From: Spinacia oleracea
Lineage: Eukaryota; Streptophyta; Magnoliopsida; Caryophyllales; Amaranthaceae
Assembly: GCF_020520425.1 (NCBI RefSeq)
Contig: NC_079488.1
Span: forward strand, 2,271,747 to 2,335,746
Length of the DNA stretch: 64,000 bases
Reading direction: 5' to 3'
Shown: positions 21,289-31,031 of the stretch, piece by piece
Position numbering within the stretch: the stretch's first letter is position 1
Layout: each line of letters starts with the position of its first letter
The notes under the pieces: generated by a model
Seen by the model: only the letters and a program-made list of their open reading frames with translations
Databases searched by the model: none
What the model was told of the DNA's origin: nothing
Position numbers and translations under genes: made by a program

Positions 21289-23792
21289 CATTGGTAAAGC
21301 TGAGCGTTTAAACTCAATGCTTTATGATCTCAAAACTACATTGTATTTTGAATTCACAAGCACCAATCGGCTTGCCATTCGACTTTGATACTCGAAAACA
21401 ACCATAAAAGTCGCTAAAAGAAACGTATATTTTAAATTGCTCATTTTCTCTCATTTCCATGAATCGTTCTCGAATTCATTACCAATCGAGGAAATTTACT
21501 GTTACCTTTCTAAAAGGATTTACTGCAGTGCAAGATATTTAATTATAAACAATAATTAAAACATACATTGAAGCATGCAAAGTCTAAACATTTATCATGA
21601 ATAATAACTTGAAAATTAAAGCAATCATGCAATTTAAACAAGTTATTAGCATTTTATTCGAATTTATTGTTCCGGCAGGTGTGAATAAAATGATTCCAAG
21701 ACCCTAAAACCATTGAAGAATTAAGCACATTATGTTGACTCAATCCTAAAACATTTTAGGTAAGCAAAAACCTTTTGCCAATAGTCTAGAAACTACTCTT
21801 GGTTGATAGGTACGTCTAAGAACTTATTAGGTAAACCTATCGATTTTGCCATGACATAAATGGACTCCTTACTTATATCGTTGAGTTTCACCAAAACTAA
21901 CATGTACTCACAATTATTTGTGTACCTTGCCCCTTTAGGACCAATAAGTAACACCTCGCTGAGCGAAAACTATTACTAGATTGATGTAAAGGATATCCAA
22001 GCAAGTGTTATTTTGACATGGCACCTTTTAACTCAATTTTTAAGTTTGGAACTTAAGGCTCTTACTATGTTGGTTAGATTTTAAGTGAGCTAAAATCCTT
22101 AATCATGCAACATAATCAAGCCACAATCTCATGCATAATTAAGACATATTTAAAGCAATAAATAACTTAAAGCATGCATAAGATAAATGTGATCTAGTAT
22201 GGCCCGACTTCATCTTGAAGCTTCAACTTCAAAGTCCGTCTCGAAAATGGAAACTTCGTCTTGAATTTCACCGTGGGAGGCGCCATTTTCTCCAAATAGG
22301 ATAAGCTATAATTAAAACTAATTACAACTATTTGATGGTACGCATACCATATTTAAATTGAAAAATAAATTTGGTGCATTAGACCAATTACATTCAAATT
22401 AATGGTACGCAGACCATATTTTCTATCCTATTTGGGCCATACTAGTCACTTCATAATCTGCAAAACAGTACATATACAAAATATACCATTCATCCATTCA
22501 TTATCATGAATGGCCCACATAATTGGTTAGTTAAAACACATTGTATGCATCATATAAACATTTGCAGCAATTAATCAAGGGCACCAATAATCTACCAATT
22601 ATTCAGTCCTTATTAATTCTAATCAAGTTGTTTAACCTTAAAGGGTTTATAGACCTAATCAAGAGTTTAGGACTAAAAAGGGCTCCCACTTAAACCAATA
22701 AATTCATATGCTTTACTAATTTTTTAAACATAAAAATGTATTTCTAGTCTAACCGGAAACATACAAATTTAATTAAAATTTAAAGCTCATATAAATTTAT
22801 AATTGAATCCACTTATTCAATTTATTTTCAGTCGAATTTAAATTAATTCAAGGTTTTTAATTTTAGTAAAATAATTAGTAAAAATAAAATTTATAATAAT
22901 TATAATATTCAAAATTAAAATCCAATAAAACAATTTAAATTATTAATTTTAAAATTAATTAAAATTACATGAACTGAAAATCTCAAACTAAAATTTAAAA
23001 CTCGACAATCGTAACATGACGAGCACTTGGGCTTGCGCCCAAGCCCCGTCGAGTGCACGACCCATCGCTTGGCCAATGGCACATCGCAGCAGCAGCCACG
23101 CGCAAACGCAGCAAGCCAAGCCACGCTTGCGCGCAGCCTGCCTGCCCATAGCATCGCAGCAGCTACGATGGTGCTCGCTCGCTCGCGCAAGCAAGCGCTC
23201 GAGGCCACGCGTGTTGGTGCGCAGAGCAGCGATCGCTGGGCGACCAGCTCTCGCCCTCGCGCGCGCGCGCTTCTCCTCGTGCCATGCCATCGCTCTTCGC
23301 CCATCGCCCACATGCGCACAGCACTCGACACAAGGCAGGGCTACTACCTTGTGCTCGCGCGCCACTCGCCTTGCTCGATGCATTCGTACCACATGGGCGA
23401 CGAGCTCCCTTGCTCGTCGTCGCATGCCCGCACTATACAACACCCCTTAAGGGTAACACGTAGCTTCCATTGCTTTGTGCGTGCAAGTTTTATGAGCGAA
23501 TTGCATAAAAATTTAAAATTTTTAATTCAAAATTAATGACAAATTAATAAAACATATTAATTTCATAATTTTAGGGCGAAAAATCGAAAATTTATTAATC
23601 AATTAATTTCCGATTAACATGGATTCAAATCTAGGTCATAAAAATTTAAAATTTAACACAAATTAACAATTTTTATGGTGGTTTTTAATCATAGGCATCT
23701 AATTAAATTATTAATTAATTATGAAAATCAAATCAATTCTAAATTATTCGAATTTCAACAAATTAATCATAATTACAAATTAGATTGCAATG
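21289..23792 (-). mobile_element. Copia-B, 5' leader part
   Basis: Continuation of Copia-B beyond the gypsy element. From about 21,650 it closely follows the Copia-C leader (54,240-56,510), including GTTCCGGCAGGTGTG near 21,670 and the GC-rich block at 23,010-23,455. The match stops at about 23,792, so the rest of the leader, the primer site and the 5' LTR are missing. 21,289-21,640 is AT-rich and has no match that I can see. Confidence 0.8.
23010..23455. other. GC-rich block in the copia leader (Copia-B copy)
   Basis: A CpG-dense island in a leader that is otherwise very AT-rich. Words such as GCGCGC, GCTCGC and GCAGC repeat irregularly. Long frames cross it on both strands with Ala/Arg/Ser-rich low-complexity products, as expected from base composition alone. 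The Copia-C counterpart is at 55,600-56,160. Confidence 0.7.
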
Positions 23793-24368
23793 TATAACTA
23801 GAACTTGATGAATGTACAGTTATAGAACTTGATGAATGTATAACTAGTCTTGACGATTGTCAGATTTACAGTTATAGTGTCTAGGACGATTGTCAGATTT
23901 CATCGAGTTCTTTACGTTTTGGAAAATGTGTCCAATAATAAAAACTTTGACCATATATTCTCACTATTATATCTATAAAAAATTATCACTAGGTCTTGTT
24001 AGATTCGTCTCAAAATGTATTTTATAAATATCAAACTTTTATAATATTTTATCGTACAAAATTGGATATATTAACGGTCAAACATTACACCGAAGTTCGT
24101 ACAAATAGTAAGTGTAAATATCTTTTTGAAACAGAGGTATTATATATAATACGCCTTGAGATATGTATGAGACGGAAGTGATAAGTATAACATTTTTGTG
24201 AACAAAATTTTCAAAATCTATTTCAATATGCCAATTATTGGGCACAATCCTTCCAAATGCTTATTTTTGTCAAAAGCCGTTGTCCAAACTTAGCTCTTTT
24301 AGAGGGCTAGACTTCCCAAGTTTTGCTGGTTGTCGCATTCGTGAATATCTCTTTTTACTTATTCTATT
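23793..24368. other. AT-rich spacer with possible MITE remnant
   Basis: It begins with short direct repeats (AACTTGATGAATGTA twice, GACGATTGTCAGATTT twice). The part from about 23,985 resembles the Stowaway-type MITE at 42,747-43,005 through the shared CTTGTTAGATTCGTCTC. No gene is supported. Confidence 0.4.
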
Positions 24369-24731
24369 TATTTAGAGGTGACTATTGGGCTAAGCTATTT
24401 ATGCCTGGTTTGAATTGCTTTTGACTGAGTTAGTCCCGGAGACATTCCAACACAAACCGCTTTCTAAGTTGTGTCTTCAGTAAAAATTTGGTCCAAAGTC
24501 TCAATTAAATTAATTCAAATTTAGATAACTATTTTAAAAATTCAAAAAAAAAACCTAAACTGTTTCATCAAGTCCCAACAACCCTAGTCCACCATCATGA
24601 GCCAACTCGACGCATAGCCTGATCAACTCACGATCCAACCAAGCCAAGTGAGCCAACATGTGCAATGCCAAATAGTCACCTCAAGACCTCCATTTCGTGT
24701 TTTTTCGACTACAGTTGAAACCTGAAACTTA
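24369..24731 (+). repeat. Direct duplication, copy 1
   Basis: About 360 bp starting ATTTAGAGGTGACTATTGG and ending CTACAGTTGAAACCTGAAACTT. It recurs at 26,109-26,846 with substitutions and with a roughly 350 bp insertion near the end of the second copy. The Pack-MULE-like element lies between the copies. Confidence 0.75.
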
Positions 24732-24779
24732 GAACAAAAGCTCTTGAATACACGAAGTGTACAATAAATTTATCGGTTT

Positions 24780-25935
24780 TTTCATGAAATACCCTCGAGG
24801 TTTGACTTCATTCACCAAATACCCTCGTAGTTTCAGGTATTCACCATATACCCCTGAGGTATCATATTCTTGCGTGACGTGACATTGCCGTTAATTTACC
24901 ATTAGAAACTTTTATTTTTTTCACCATATACCCCTGAGGTTTCATATTCTTGCGTGACGTGACATTGTCGATTAATTTACCATTAGAAACTTTTATTTTT
25001 TTCACCATATGCCCCACTGGTATCTAAAACTTTCACCATATACCCCTATTAAGCAACGACAACTAGTTTTTTGTTTAAAAACGAGTTGTTGGACAATATC
25101 CAAGCATCATCTCCTCTATATAAAGAAGCAACAACATTGCTTCCCACACATCTCTTTCTATGCTCCCCACACATTAACCAGTTTGGTAATCAAGAGCCGG
25201 GTAGTAATGAGGATCGAGGTCATTGAGTTTGCGTGCACGCGTTTCAAAGTTGAATACCCCATTTTTGACAAGGTATTTTTGTTAATTATTTACAAAAACC
25301 ATGATAGTCCCTTTGTTCATTTGTTGGATAAGGTTAGATGACAACTTCATGAATTTGACAAGCATGGTCGGAAATTATATTTCATATCTTAAAATATGAA
25401 TGATGTTATAGAAGATGTGAATCCTTTCCCACTGATTTCGTGTTTTGCGCAAGAATGAATACTTATCGAAAAGACATAGCTGAAGTCACAGCTTTGATGA
25501 TTTTTCTTGCAACATTTTGCCTAATATTTTGTTTACAAGTTGATGTGAATGGTAGTAATGCTGCCCCGATTTATAAGTTCTTGAAGTTATTTTTGGAGAT
25601 GGACTTAAGTGGAACTTCATTAAGTTTCTCGTTGATAAAGACGACAACGTTGTTGATCGTTGATAAGGATGACAACGTTTACAAGTTAATGTATGAGAAT
25701 CATAGAAAGAGATGTGTGGAAAACAATGTTGCTGCTTCTTTATATGGAGGAGATGATGCTTGGAATATTGGCCAACAACTAGTTTTTTTGAAAAACTAGT
25801 CGTTACTTAACAGGGCTATATGGTGAAAGTTTTAGATACTAGAGGGGCATATGGTGAAAAAATAAAACTTTATAACGGTTACTTAATAGCAGGCCGGGTC
25901 ACGTCATGCGAGAAAATCAGAGGTATACGTAGTAG
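24780..25935 (+). mobile_element. Pack-MULE-like element with long terminal inverted repeats
   Basis: Long inverted arms flank captured gene sequence. The left arm (about 24,900-25,200) matches the reverse complement of about 25,680-25,930. Shared landmarks, read inward on both sides, are GCGTGACGTGAC or GCATGACGTGAC, TCACCATATGCCCC, TATCTAAAACTTTCACC, the CAACTAG segment and CCAAGCATCATCTCCTC. The left arm also carries an 86 bp tandem duplication (24,835-24,990). Long arms of this kind that enclose exon-and-intron pieces of a host gene are typical of Mutator-like Pack-MULEs. I could not define a 9 bp target duplication or outer ends exactly, and no transposase is present. Confidence 0.65.
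25213..25710 (+). pseudogene. Captured fragment of a glutathione peroxidase (PHGPX-type) gene
   Basis: The first piece (25,213-25,271) encodes EFACTRFKVEYPIFDK, followed by a GT intron start. After about 270 bp of intron-like sequence, 25,540-25,660 encodes VDVNGSNAAPIYKFLK and then, one frame over, GDGLKWNFIKFLVDKDDNV. These are consecutive parts of plant thioredoxin-dependent glutathione peroxidases, which reduce lipid and hydrogen peroxides. The intron ends in ACAAG where ACAG/G is expected, several residues after KFLK are missing, and a stop follows VVDR. The catalytic-Cys exon is absent. It is a nonfunctional captured fragment. Confidence 0.85.
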
Positions 25936-25969
25936 GATGAAAATTCTATAAGTATTACTTTGTATATGA

Positions 25970-26100
25970 TAAAATGAGTACGTTCGAGATTTATTAATTA
26001 TGCAATAGATTTAGGGATAAATATTTCAGCTAAATATTTTATAAAAAGATGGTCAAATAATAATTTTAAAATATCCTTGCATGCACGTGAGCTAATGTAG
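25970..26100 (+). mobile_element. Helitron 3'-end relic
   Basis: Matches the terminal part of the Helitron at 42,425-43,180: GAGATTTATTAATT..., GGTCAAATAATAATTTT, then a decayed hairpin (CTTGCATGCACGTGAG where the better copy has CCGTGCGTGCACGGGA). No 5' end was identified. Confidence 0.5.
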
Positions 26101-26108
26101 TTCTAGTT

Positions 26109-26846
26109 ATTTAGAGGTGACTATTGGACCGAGTTACCTATGGATGAACTGGATTGGCCTTGACTGAGTTAGTCCCGACTATAATCCAACACAACCCGCT
26201 TTCAAAGTTGCGTGTTCGGTAGAAATTTTGCCCAAAGTCGCAATAAAATTAATTCAATTTTAGATAAGTATTTTAAAAATTCAAAGAGAATACCTAAAGT
26301 TGTTCATCAAGTCATAAGAACCCTAGTTCGTCATCTAATTACGCTTACGCACACCACGGTGCCAACTGGACTGACTCACAACACGATCAACTCACGACCC
26401 AACCAAGCCAAGTGAGCTAACATATGCACTGCCAGATAGCCACCTCAGGTAAAGATTAACCCGACCCGACATGAAAAAACCGGCGCGACAGGGGCACGAA
26501 TAAAGAACGACCCGTCATGAGCATGGAATCGCGGGCCGTGGGACGAGCTTTTTTGAAAAAGCACGACAAGGCATGACACGACTCGACAACGCACGCTAAA
26601 TTTAGTACAAATTAGGCTTAGGCACGACGGTTCGATATCCCATGAACCTATGCCCTATTTTTTATTTTGATCTTTTCAACCTAGTCCGTCCCGATGGATA
26701 GTGGGTCTAACATTGACCCGACCCGTTTGGTCACGGTCTATGGGCTAGGTCCGAAGCCCGATCCGACTCGGCCCACGACCATCGTTAGTCATTGCCCTCA
26801 AGGCTTCTACTTTGTATATTTTCGACTACAGTTGAAACCTGAAACT
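26109..26846 (+). repeat. Direct duplication, copy 2, interrupted
   Basis: Second copy of 24,369-24,731. It matches up to about 26,447 and again from about 26,801 (TTTCGACTACAGTTGAAACC). The gap is filled by a GC-richer insertion. Confidence 0.7.
26448..26800. mobile_element. Short GC-rich repeat insertion, class uncertain
   Basis: About 350 bp rich in CCCGACCCGAC, GCACGAC and GGGCCGTGG words, inserted in the second copy of the direct duplication. CACCTCAG and GCCCTCAAG at the two edges could be an imperfect target duplication. The composition recalls small hAT-like plant repeats; the class is not proven. Confidence 0.45.
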
Positions 26847-27727
26847 TTGGATGGCTTGAAGCACATTGGGTCATACCGTTTTAGCATCGCACAGTATAAA
26901 CTACACCCTCAATAGCGGAGAGCTCTCTATTGCCACCATTCTTTTGTTCTCTGCACTGCTTTGGTAATCCCAGGTTAGTTTTTCATGTTTCATTCAATGC
27001 CTAAATTAGTTTTATAATATCATACGTTATTTTTCTACATGATGATGAAATCATAAGTTGATTTGGGAGCTTAATTGTTGAGTAGGCCTGTTCACTGGTT
27101 GAGCTTAATTCAAGGGTTCATGGTAATTAATTCGCTCGAATTGTTTGATGATTTTATTTGGGTAATTTTGAATTTTAGGGTTCATCGTAAAGACTAATTT
27201 TAAAATGCTGATATATAAATTAGATAGTTTAGTTGGTTGAAAACGTGATGCAAGTTGAATTCGTTGGTATTGAGAGAAACCCAATAGGTTTTTGCTGAAT
27301 TTTATTGCAGTTTGTGCGACAATGTGTAGGTTTGATTCTTTTAGTTTGTAAGCTTGTTGGTTTAGTTACTTTCAGCTCTTGTTAGTTTTGCTCTTAGTGT
27401 GTTCCTTAAGTTTTTTGTTTGATTCTGTCAAAAGTTTTGTGATTGATTGATTTAGGAGAATGATTTCTAGAGCTAACCCTGGTTTTAAGCCATTTAGTCA
27501 GGCCACTATTACTGGACATTTTTTTCTTTGAATTATCCTGATAAGGAAAGAATAAAAGCAATGTTGTTGAATGTTGCGGTTGTGTTTATTTCACAATTGA
27601 TAATTGGAGGTTGGTGCATTCTTGGCAACATTACATTTGTCTTACAGCCAATTTTGTTGACAACAATTAGAAGATGCATAAGAGAATTCTTAGGTTTAGA
27701 GGTTTTTCAAGCCCCTATGATGGCGAA
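26847..27727 (+). other. Low-copy region, possibly 5' part of the RRP36-like gene
   Basis: A CT-rich stretch at 26,890-26,970 ends in TAATCCCAG/GTTAGT, like a 5' UTR exon with a splice donor, and AT-rich intron-like DNA follows. A frame at 27,528-27,737 (69 codons, RIKAMLLNVAV...) is unassigned; it vaguely recalls LINE sequence. No protein start is supported. Confidence 0.3.
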
Positions 27728-27740
27728 GTATTTGTGAGAA

Positions 27741-28813
27741 TGTGTAGGAAATTAGGAATTGCCTATAGCATGGGACTGATGACAGCCACAAGACAGGGTA
27801 CATTCAGTGGGATAAGGTTTGTACGTCTAAAAATAGTGGAGGTTTGGGGGTAAGGAACTCGTTAATTTGAAATAAGGCAGTTGAGGGTAGCTATATGGGG
27901 AAGATTGTAGAGGACACCCTCTGGGTCAAGTGAGTTCAATCATTCTATATCAAGAATGCAGACTGGTGGAACTATGATCTATCAATGGCTGCAAGTTGTG
28001 TCTGAAAGTTTAGGTGCAAAGTTAAGGTTGTATTGAAGGAAAATGACATCAGCTCTTGGCCTGCTGGGAGTAACTACTCTATCCAGAAAGCGTACAAGGT
28101 GGTAATTGGAAGTGCATCAAAGGCGCCATGGGCAAAGGCTATCTGGAACAGACGGTATATCCCTAAGTATAAAAGAATGGTTAGCACAATTGGGGAGATT
28201 ACAAACTCAGGAGAGATTGCATAAATTCGGAGTGTGCTGTGACACTATGTGCTTAGTATGTGGTCTGCATGATGAATCCCACACCCATCTCTTCTTTAAG
28301 TGTTGTTACAGTAAGAGGTTCACTAAAGAAGTCCTATCATGAGTAGGGATTAGTGCAGGAAATAGGAACTGACACCAACTGCTCAGATGGGTTGACAGAA
28401 GAGACAGGACCTAAAGCAAGAAGACAAGTTATTTCTGCTGTAATTCTTGCTGCTGTTTATGGTATGGTGTGCCAGGAATAAATCTCTCTGGGAGAAGAAG
28501 GTATCTATTTCCCCTACAGTAATGATGTTAAAACAGTCATTAGAATTAGAAATTTAGAATAAGAGGGCTAGTGGTGAAGGAAATTAGTGCAGCTGATCAA
28601 GACCGAATTAACAGTCTGTAATTCAGGATTTTTTTTAATTTATTGTTTTCTGTTGTCTGTGAGTAACTGTTGTATTTTGCTAGTGATGCTAGTTTGTAGT
28701 TTTTCTCGAAGGAAAAGGGGGGTCCTTCCTAGAAGGCTTGCCCCTTTTCTTTAAGAATAATAGATAGTAATGAAAGTCTTCTGACCAATGATAACTTTTT
28801 ACTTATAAAAAAT
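27741..28813 (+). mobile_element. 5'-truncated LINE (non-LTR retrotransposon) fragment
   Basis: Decayed plus-strand coding sequence for the C-terminal part of a plant L1-type ORF2: IQWDKVC, GGLGVRNS, WNKAV, DTLWVK, YIKNADWW. A zf-RVT region follows, with IWNR and CLVCGLHDESHTHLFFKC, and then a 3' UTR. A perfect 13 bp repeat GTATTTGTGAGAA flanks it (27,728-27,740 and 28,814-28,826), with an A-rich stretch before the right copy. That fits target-primed insertion. Stops and frameshifts make it inactive. Confidence 0.78.
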
Positions 28814-28826
28814 GTATTTGTGAGAA

Positions 28827-29455
28827 GATTTACCTGTTTCTAAATCAATGTAAATTAGAAGATAAAGTGCTTAGTGTATCTGTAAACAATGTTTCCTATA
28901 ACAACAACATGAATAACCATTTGGAACTGGTCTTGCATCAAGAGCAATTGTTGGCTAATTTGGTAAATGTCGGAGTTATTTTAGTGGGTTGAGTTTTGTT
29001 TTGCAATTCTTCATCATTTTGCCCAATGCAAATTTTAAACTAGGGTTTTTGTATATTATCCTCTAGATTATTAATGAATTAGCTTTAGGGCTTTAAATTC
29101 AGTTTTTCTTTTATGATTTTGTCATTATTAAGGCTATGTTCTCTTCATCTTATTCTTATTGCTTATTAGACCAGACAAAAAAACACCCACAAAAAGCATT
29201 CATACCAGACCAGGAAAATCAGATCAGATCAGGTGAAGAGAACAAAGTCTAAGTTACGAGGTTATCAATTATCTTCTCAAAGTGAATAATGTATTCTAAA
29301 GCTAAGCGTTTGTTGTTTTATGAATAACGGGCCTCAATATATAGGCAGACTTGTAGCGTAACATAGTATGCTTTCCGTATTTATTTCGGATATTATTGTT
29401 GAGGGCTCTTGTATGATATAGGTTTACAATTTCATTTTCTGCAGGAATCATTTTG
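28827..29455 (+). other. Intron-like AT-rich sequence
   Basis: No frame of note. It ends in a pyrimidine-rich run (TTTCATTTTCTGCAG, 29,430-29,443) just before the hAT insertion, consistent with the end of an intron of the RRP36-like fragment. Confidence 0.4.
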
Positions 29456-29731
29456 CTTTAGATCAGGCCCGGTCCTGATATTTTTTGGGCTCTAGGCGAA
29501 ACAAGAAGGAAAGGCCCCTTATCTAAATATTTCACGCATTGAGAATTTCCAAGAGTGCATTGCTACCAACAAGGTTTCCCTAATTTTTAATTTATTTTCC
29601 AATAAAAATATTCATTCTATGTTTATTTACGTTAATCAAACAAATAATAGGGAGTATGAAGGACTAATTACAAAAAAAAATATGCTACTTCGAATATAAA
29701 TTTATTTTGTTTTTACAATCATTTACTCTTA

Positions 29732-30059
29732 TACTCCCTCCGTATTTTTTTAAGAGATACACTTGCCTTTTCCGGCCGTATTTATTTAAGAGATACACTT
29801 GCCATTTTTAGTAACTTATCAACCCCACCATCTAATTAAATAATACATCTAATTTGCCCTACCACCCACCATCCTATTAAACAAATATTTTCATAAACCC
29901 ACCCCACCCTCCACCCACCAAAATGACATGGTCCCCACATATTTAATAATTAAAATATCTATCCAACTCCACTTGCTTTATTATTTTATTTCATTCAATT
30001 ATTCTTCTTAATACCCGTGCCCGGCCAAATGTATCTCTTAAAAAAATACGGAGGGAGTA
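29732..30059. mobile_element. Stowaway-type MITE nested in the hAT
   Basis: Terminal inverted repeats TACTCCCTCCGTATTTTTTT and its complement at the right end, then AAGAGATACA on both arms, with TA at the edges. No coding sequence. Confidence 0.88.
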
Positions 30060-30334
30060 CTATATGAGTCTCTTCTAACACAATCCTATTAAGGTTAAAA
30101 GTGTAAACAACTAATGTAATTTTATTCAAGAAATTTTTTACTCCTATTACATATTTTGTTACTTTTATGATATTTAAATCAATTCACTAAAAAAAAAAAA
30201 TTAAATAAAGATGTGTTAATGGAAGACATTCAGATAAAAAATGAGAATAAATTATAACACCCCTTATCTTTCAGGTAGAAACAAGAAATTTTCATTTAAA
30301 AAAGAAACACAATGAAATGAAAAGAAAAATGAAA

Positions 30335-30415
30335 ACGCTGCCATTAAGGATCGAACCCGCGACGTGAACAGAATGAGTCAATTGAGCGACATAAACCACT
30401 ACGCCAAGTCATTCT
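30335..30415 (-). other. tRNA-like segment inside the hAT
   Basis: On the minus strand it shows an A-box-like TGGCGTAGTGGTT and, about 40 bp later, a B-box GGGTTCGATCC. I could not fold a full cloverleaf with paired acceptor ends. It is more likely a SINE head or tRNA relic than a working tRNA gene. Confidence 0.5.
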
Positions 30416-30547
30416 CTCATTGACAATTATGTGTTTTAAAGTATATAGCTGTGAATTGTTAATGGACCAATGTCCAGTGAGCATTTGCTAATTTGGGCCC
30501 TAGGCCGTTGCACTCCTCGCCTATGCCTAGGGCCAGGCCTGCTTTAG

Positions 30548-31031
30548 ATTGAAAATGAAGAAGCATCTGACTTAAGTCAATTGCCTGCTTCGAGCAAGAT
30601 TAAGTTCGAAGAGGGCGAAGAGAACGATTCCTCAAGTGAAGACAGCGAGTCGTGTTCCGAAGATGTTAGTGGTTTTGACAATTTGGGATTTTAAGTGCAG
30701 ATAGTTGAGTTGTTAATTTGTGATGGATTTTTATGTGTATATAGGAGGAAGCTTGCATACAAAATGAACTTGCTGATATTCCCTTTGAAGAGTTGCAGAG
30801 GGCCCGTTCCGATGGCACCCTTGCCTTACACCGGAAGCGTAAATCTGAGAATAAGTCTAAGCGAGCTAACAAAAATAGGTATCGATTTCTTGAATCTTTA
30901 TTACTATGAGGTAGTTGGTTATTTTTTTTAATTATTGGAATTGAGTAGTAGTATTGCTTTCTAGGCCAATGGAGGTGAGTAGCAAAACGCCTGTTAGTAG
31001 ATTCAGAGAAGTAATTCAAATGCCTAAGAAG
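30548..31031 (+). pseudogene. Partial RRP36-like (rRNA processing) gene, three exons
   Basis: RRP36 homologs act in nucleolar early pre-rRNA cleavage in the small-subunit processome. The exons read in one frame across GT/AG introns. 30,548-30,664 is acidic and Ser-rich (GEENDSSSEDSES). 30,745-30,878 encodes ELADIPFEELQRARSDGT and KSKRANKNR. 30,965-31,031 encodes PMEVSSKTPVSRFREVIQ then MPKK before a GT donor. This is the conserved middle of the family. The following RDPRF-type exon and the C-terminus are not found in the next kilobases, and no N-terminal exon is certain. The upstream acceptor is disturbed by the hAT. It is probably a dead fragment, although the exons themselves are open. Confidence 0.8.

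Larger units (their letters stand above)
29464..30541. mobile_element. Non-autonomous hAT transposon
   Basis: The termini are CAGGCCCGGTCCTG and, inverted at the right end, CAGGCCTGGCCCTAGG. They are flanked by a perfect 8 bp target duplication CTTTAGAT (29,456-29,463 and 30,542-30,549), the hAT length. The inside (1,078 bp) lacks transposase and holds a Stowaway MITE and a tRNA-like segment. The GGGCCC/TAGGCG ends recall Tip100-type hATs. Confidence 0.9.

Noticed and set aside
23016-23536. Overlapping 140-170 codon frames in the GC-rich leader block
   Set aside because: Low-complexity Ala/Arg/Ser products in several phases; GC-rich DNA simply lacks stops. The same applies to 55,591-56,318, 46,090-46,538 and 48,599-49,168.
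25440-25799. 119-codon frame as an intact small membrane protein
   Set aside because: The GPX match changes frame within it, and its tail is the inverted arm of the transposon. It is a captured fragment.
30335-30415. A functional tRNA gene
   Set aside because: A- and B-box-like words are present, but I could not pair the acceptor and anticodon stems, and it lies within a transposon.
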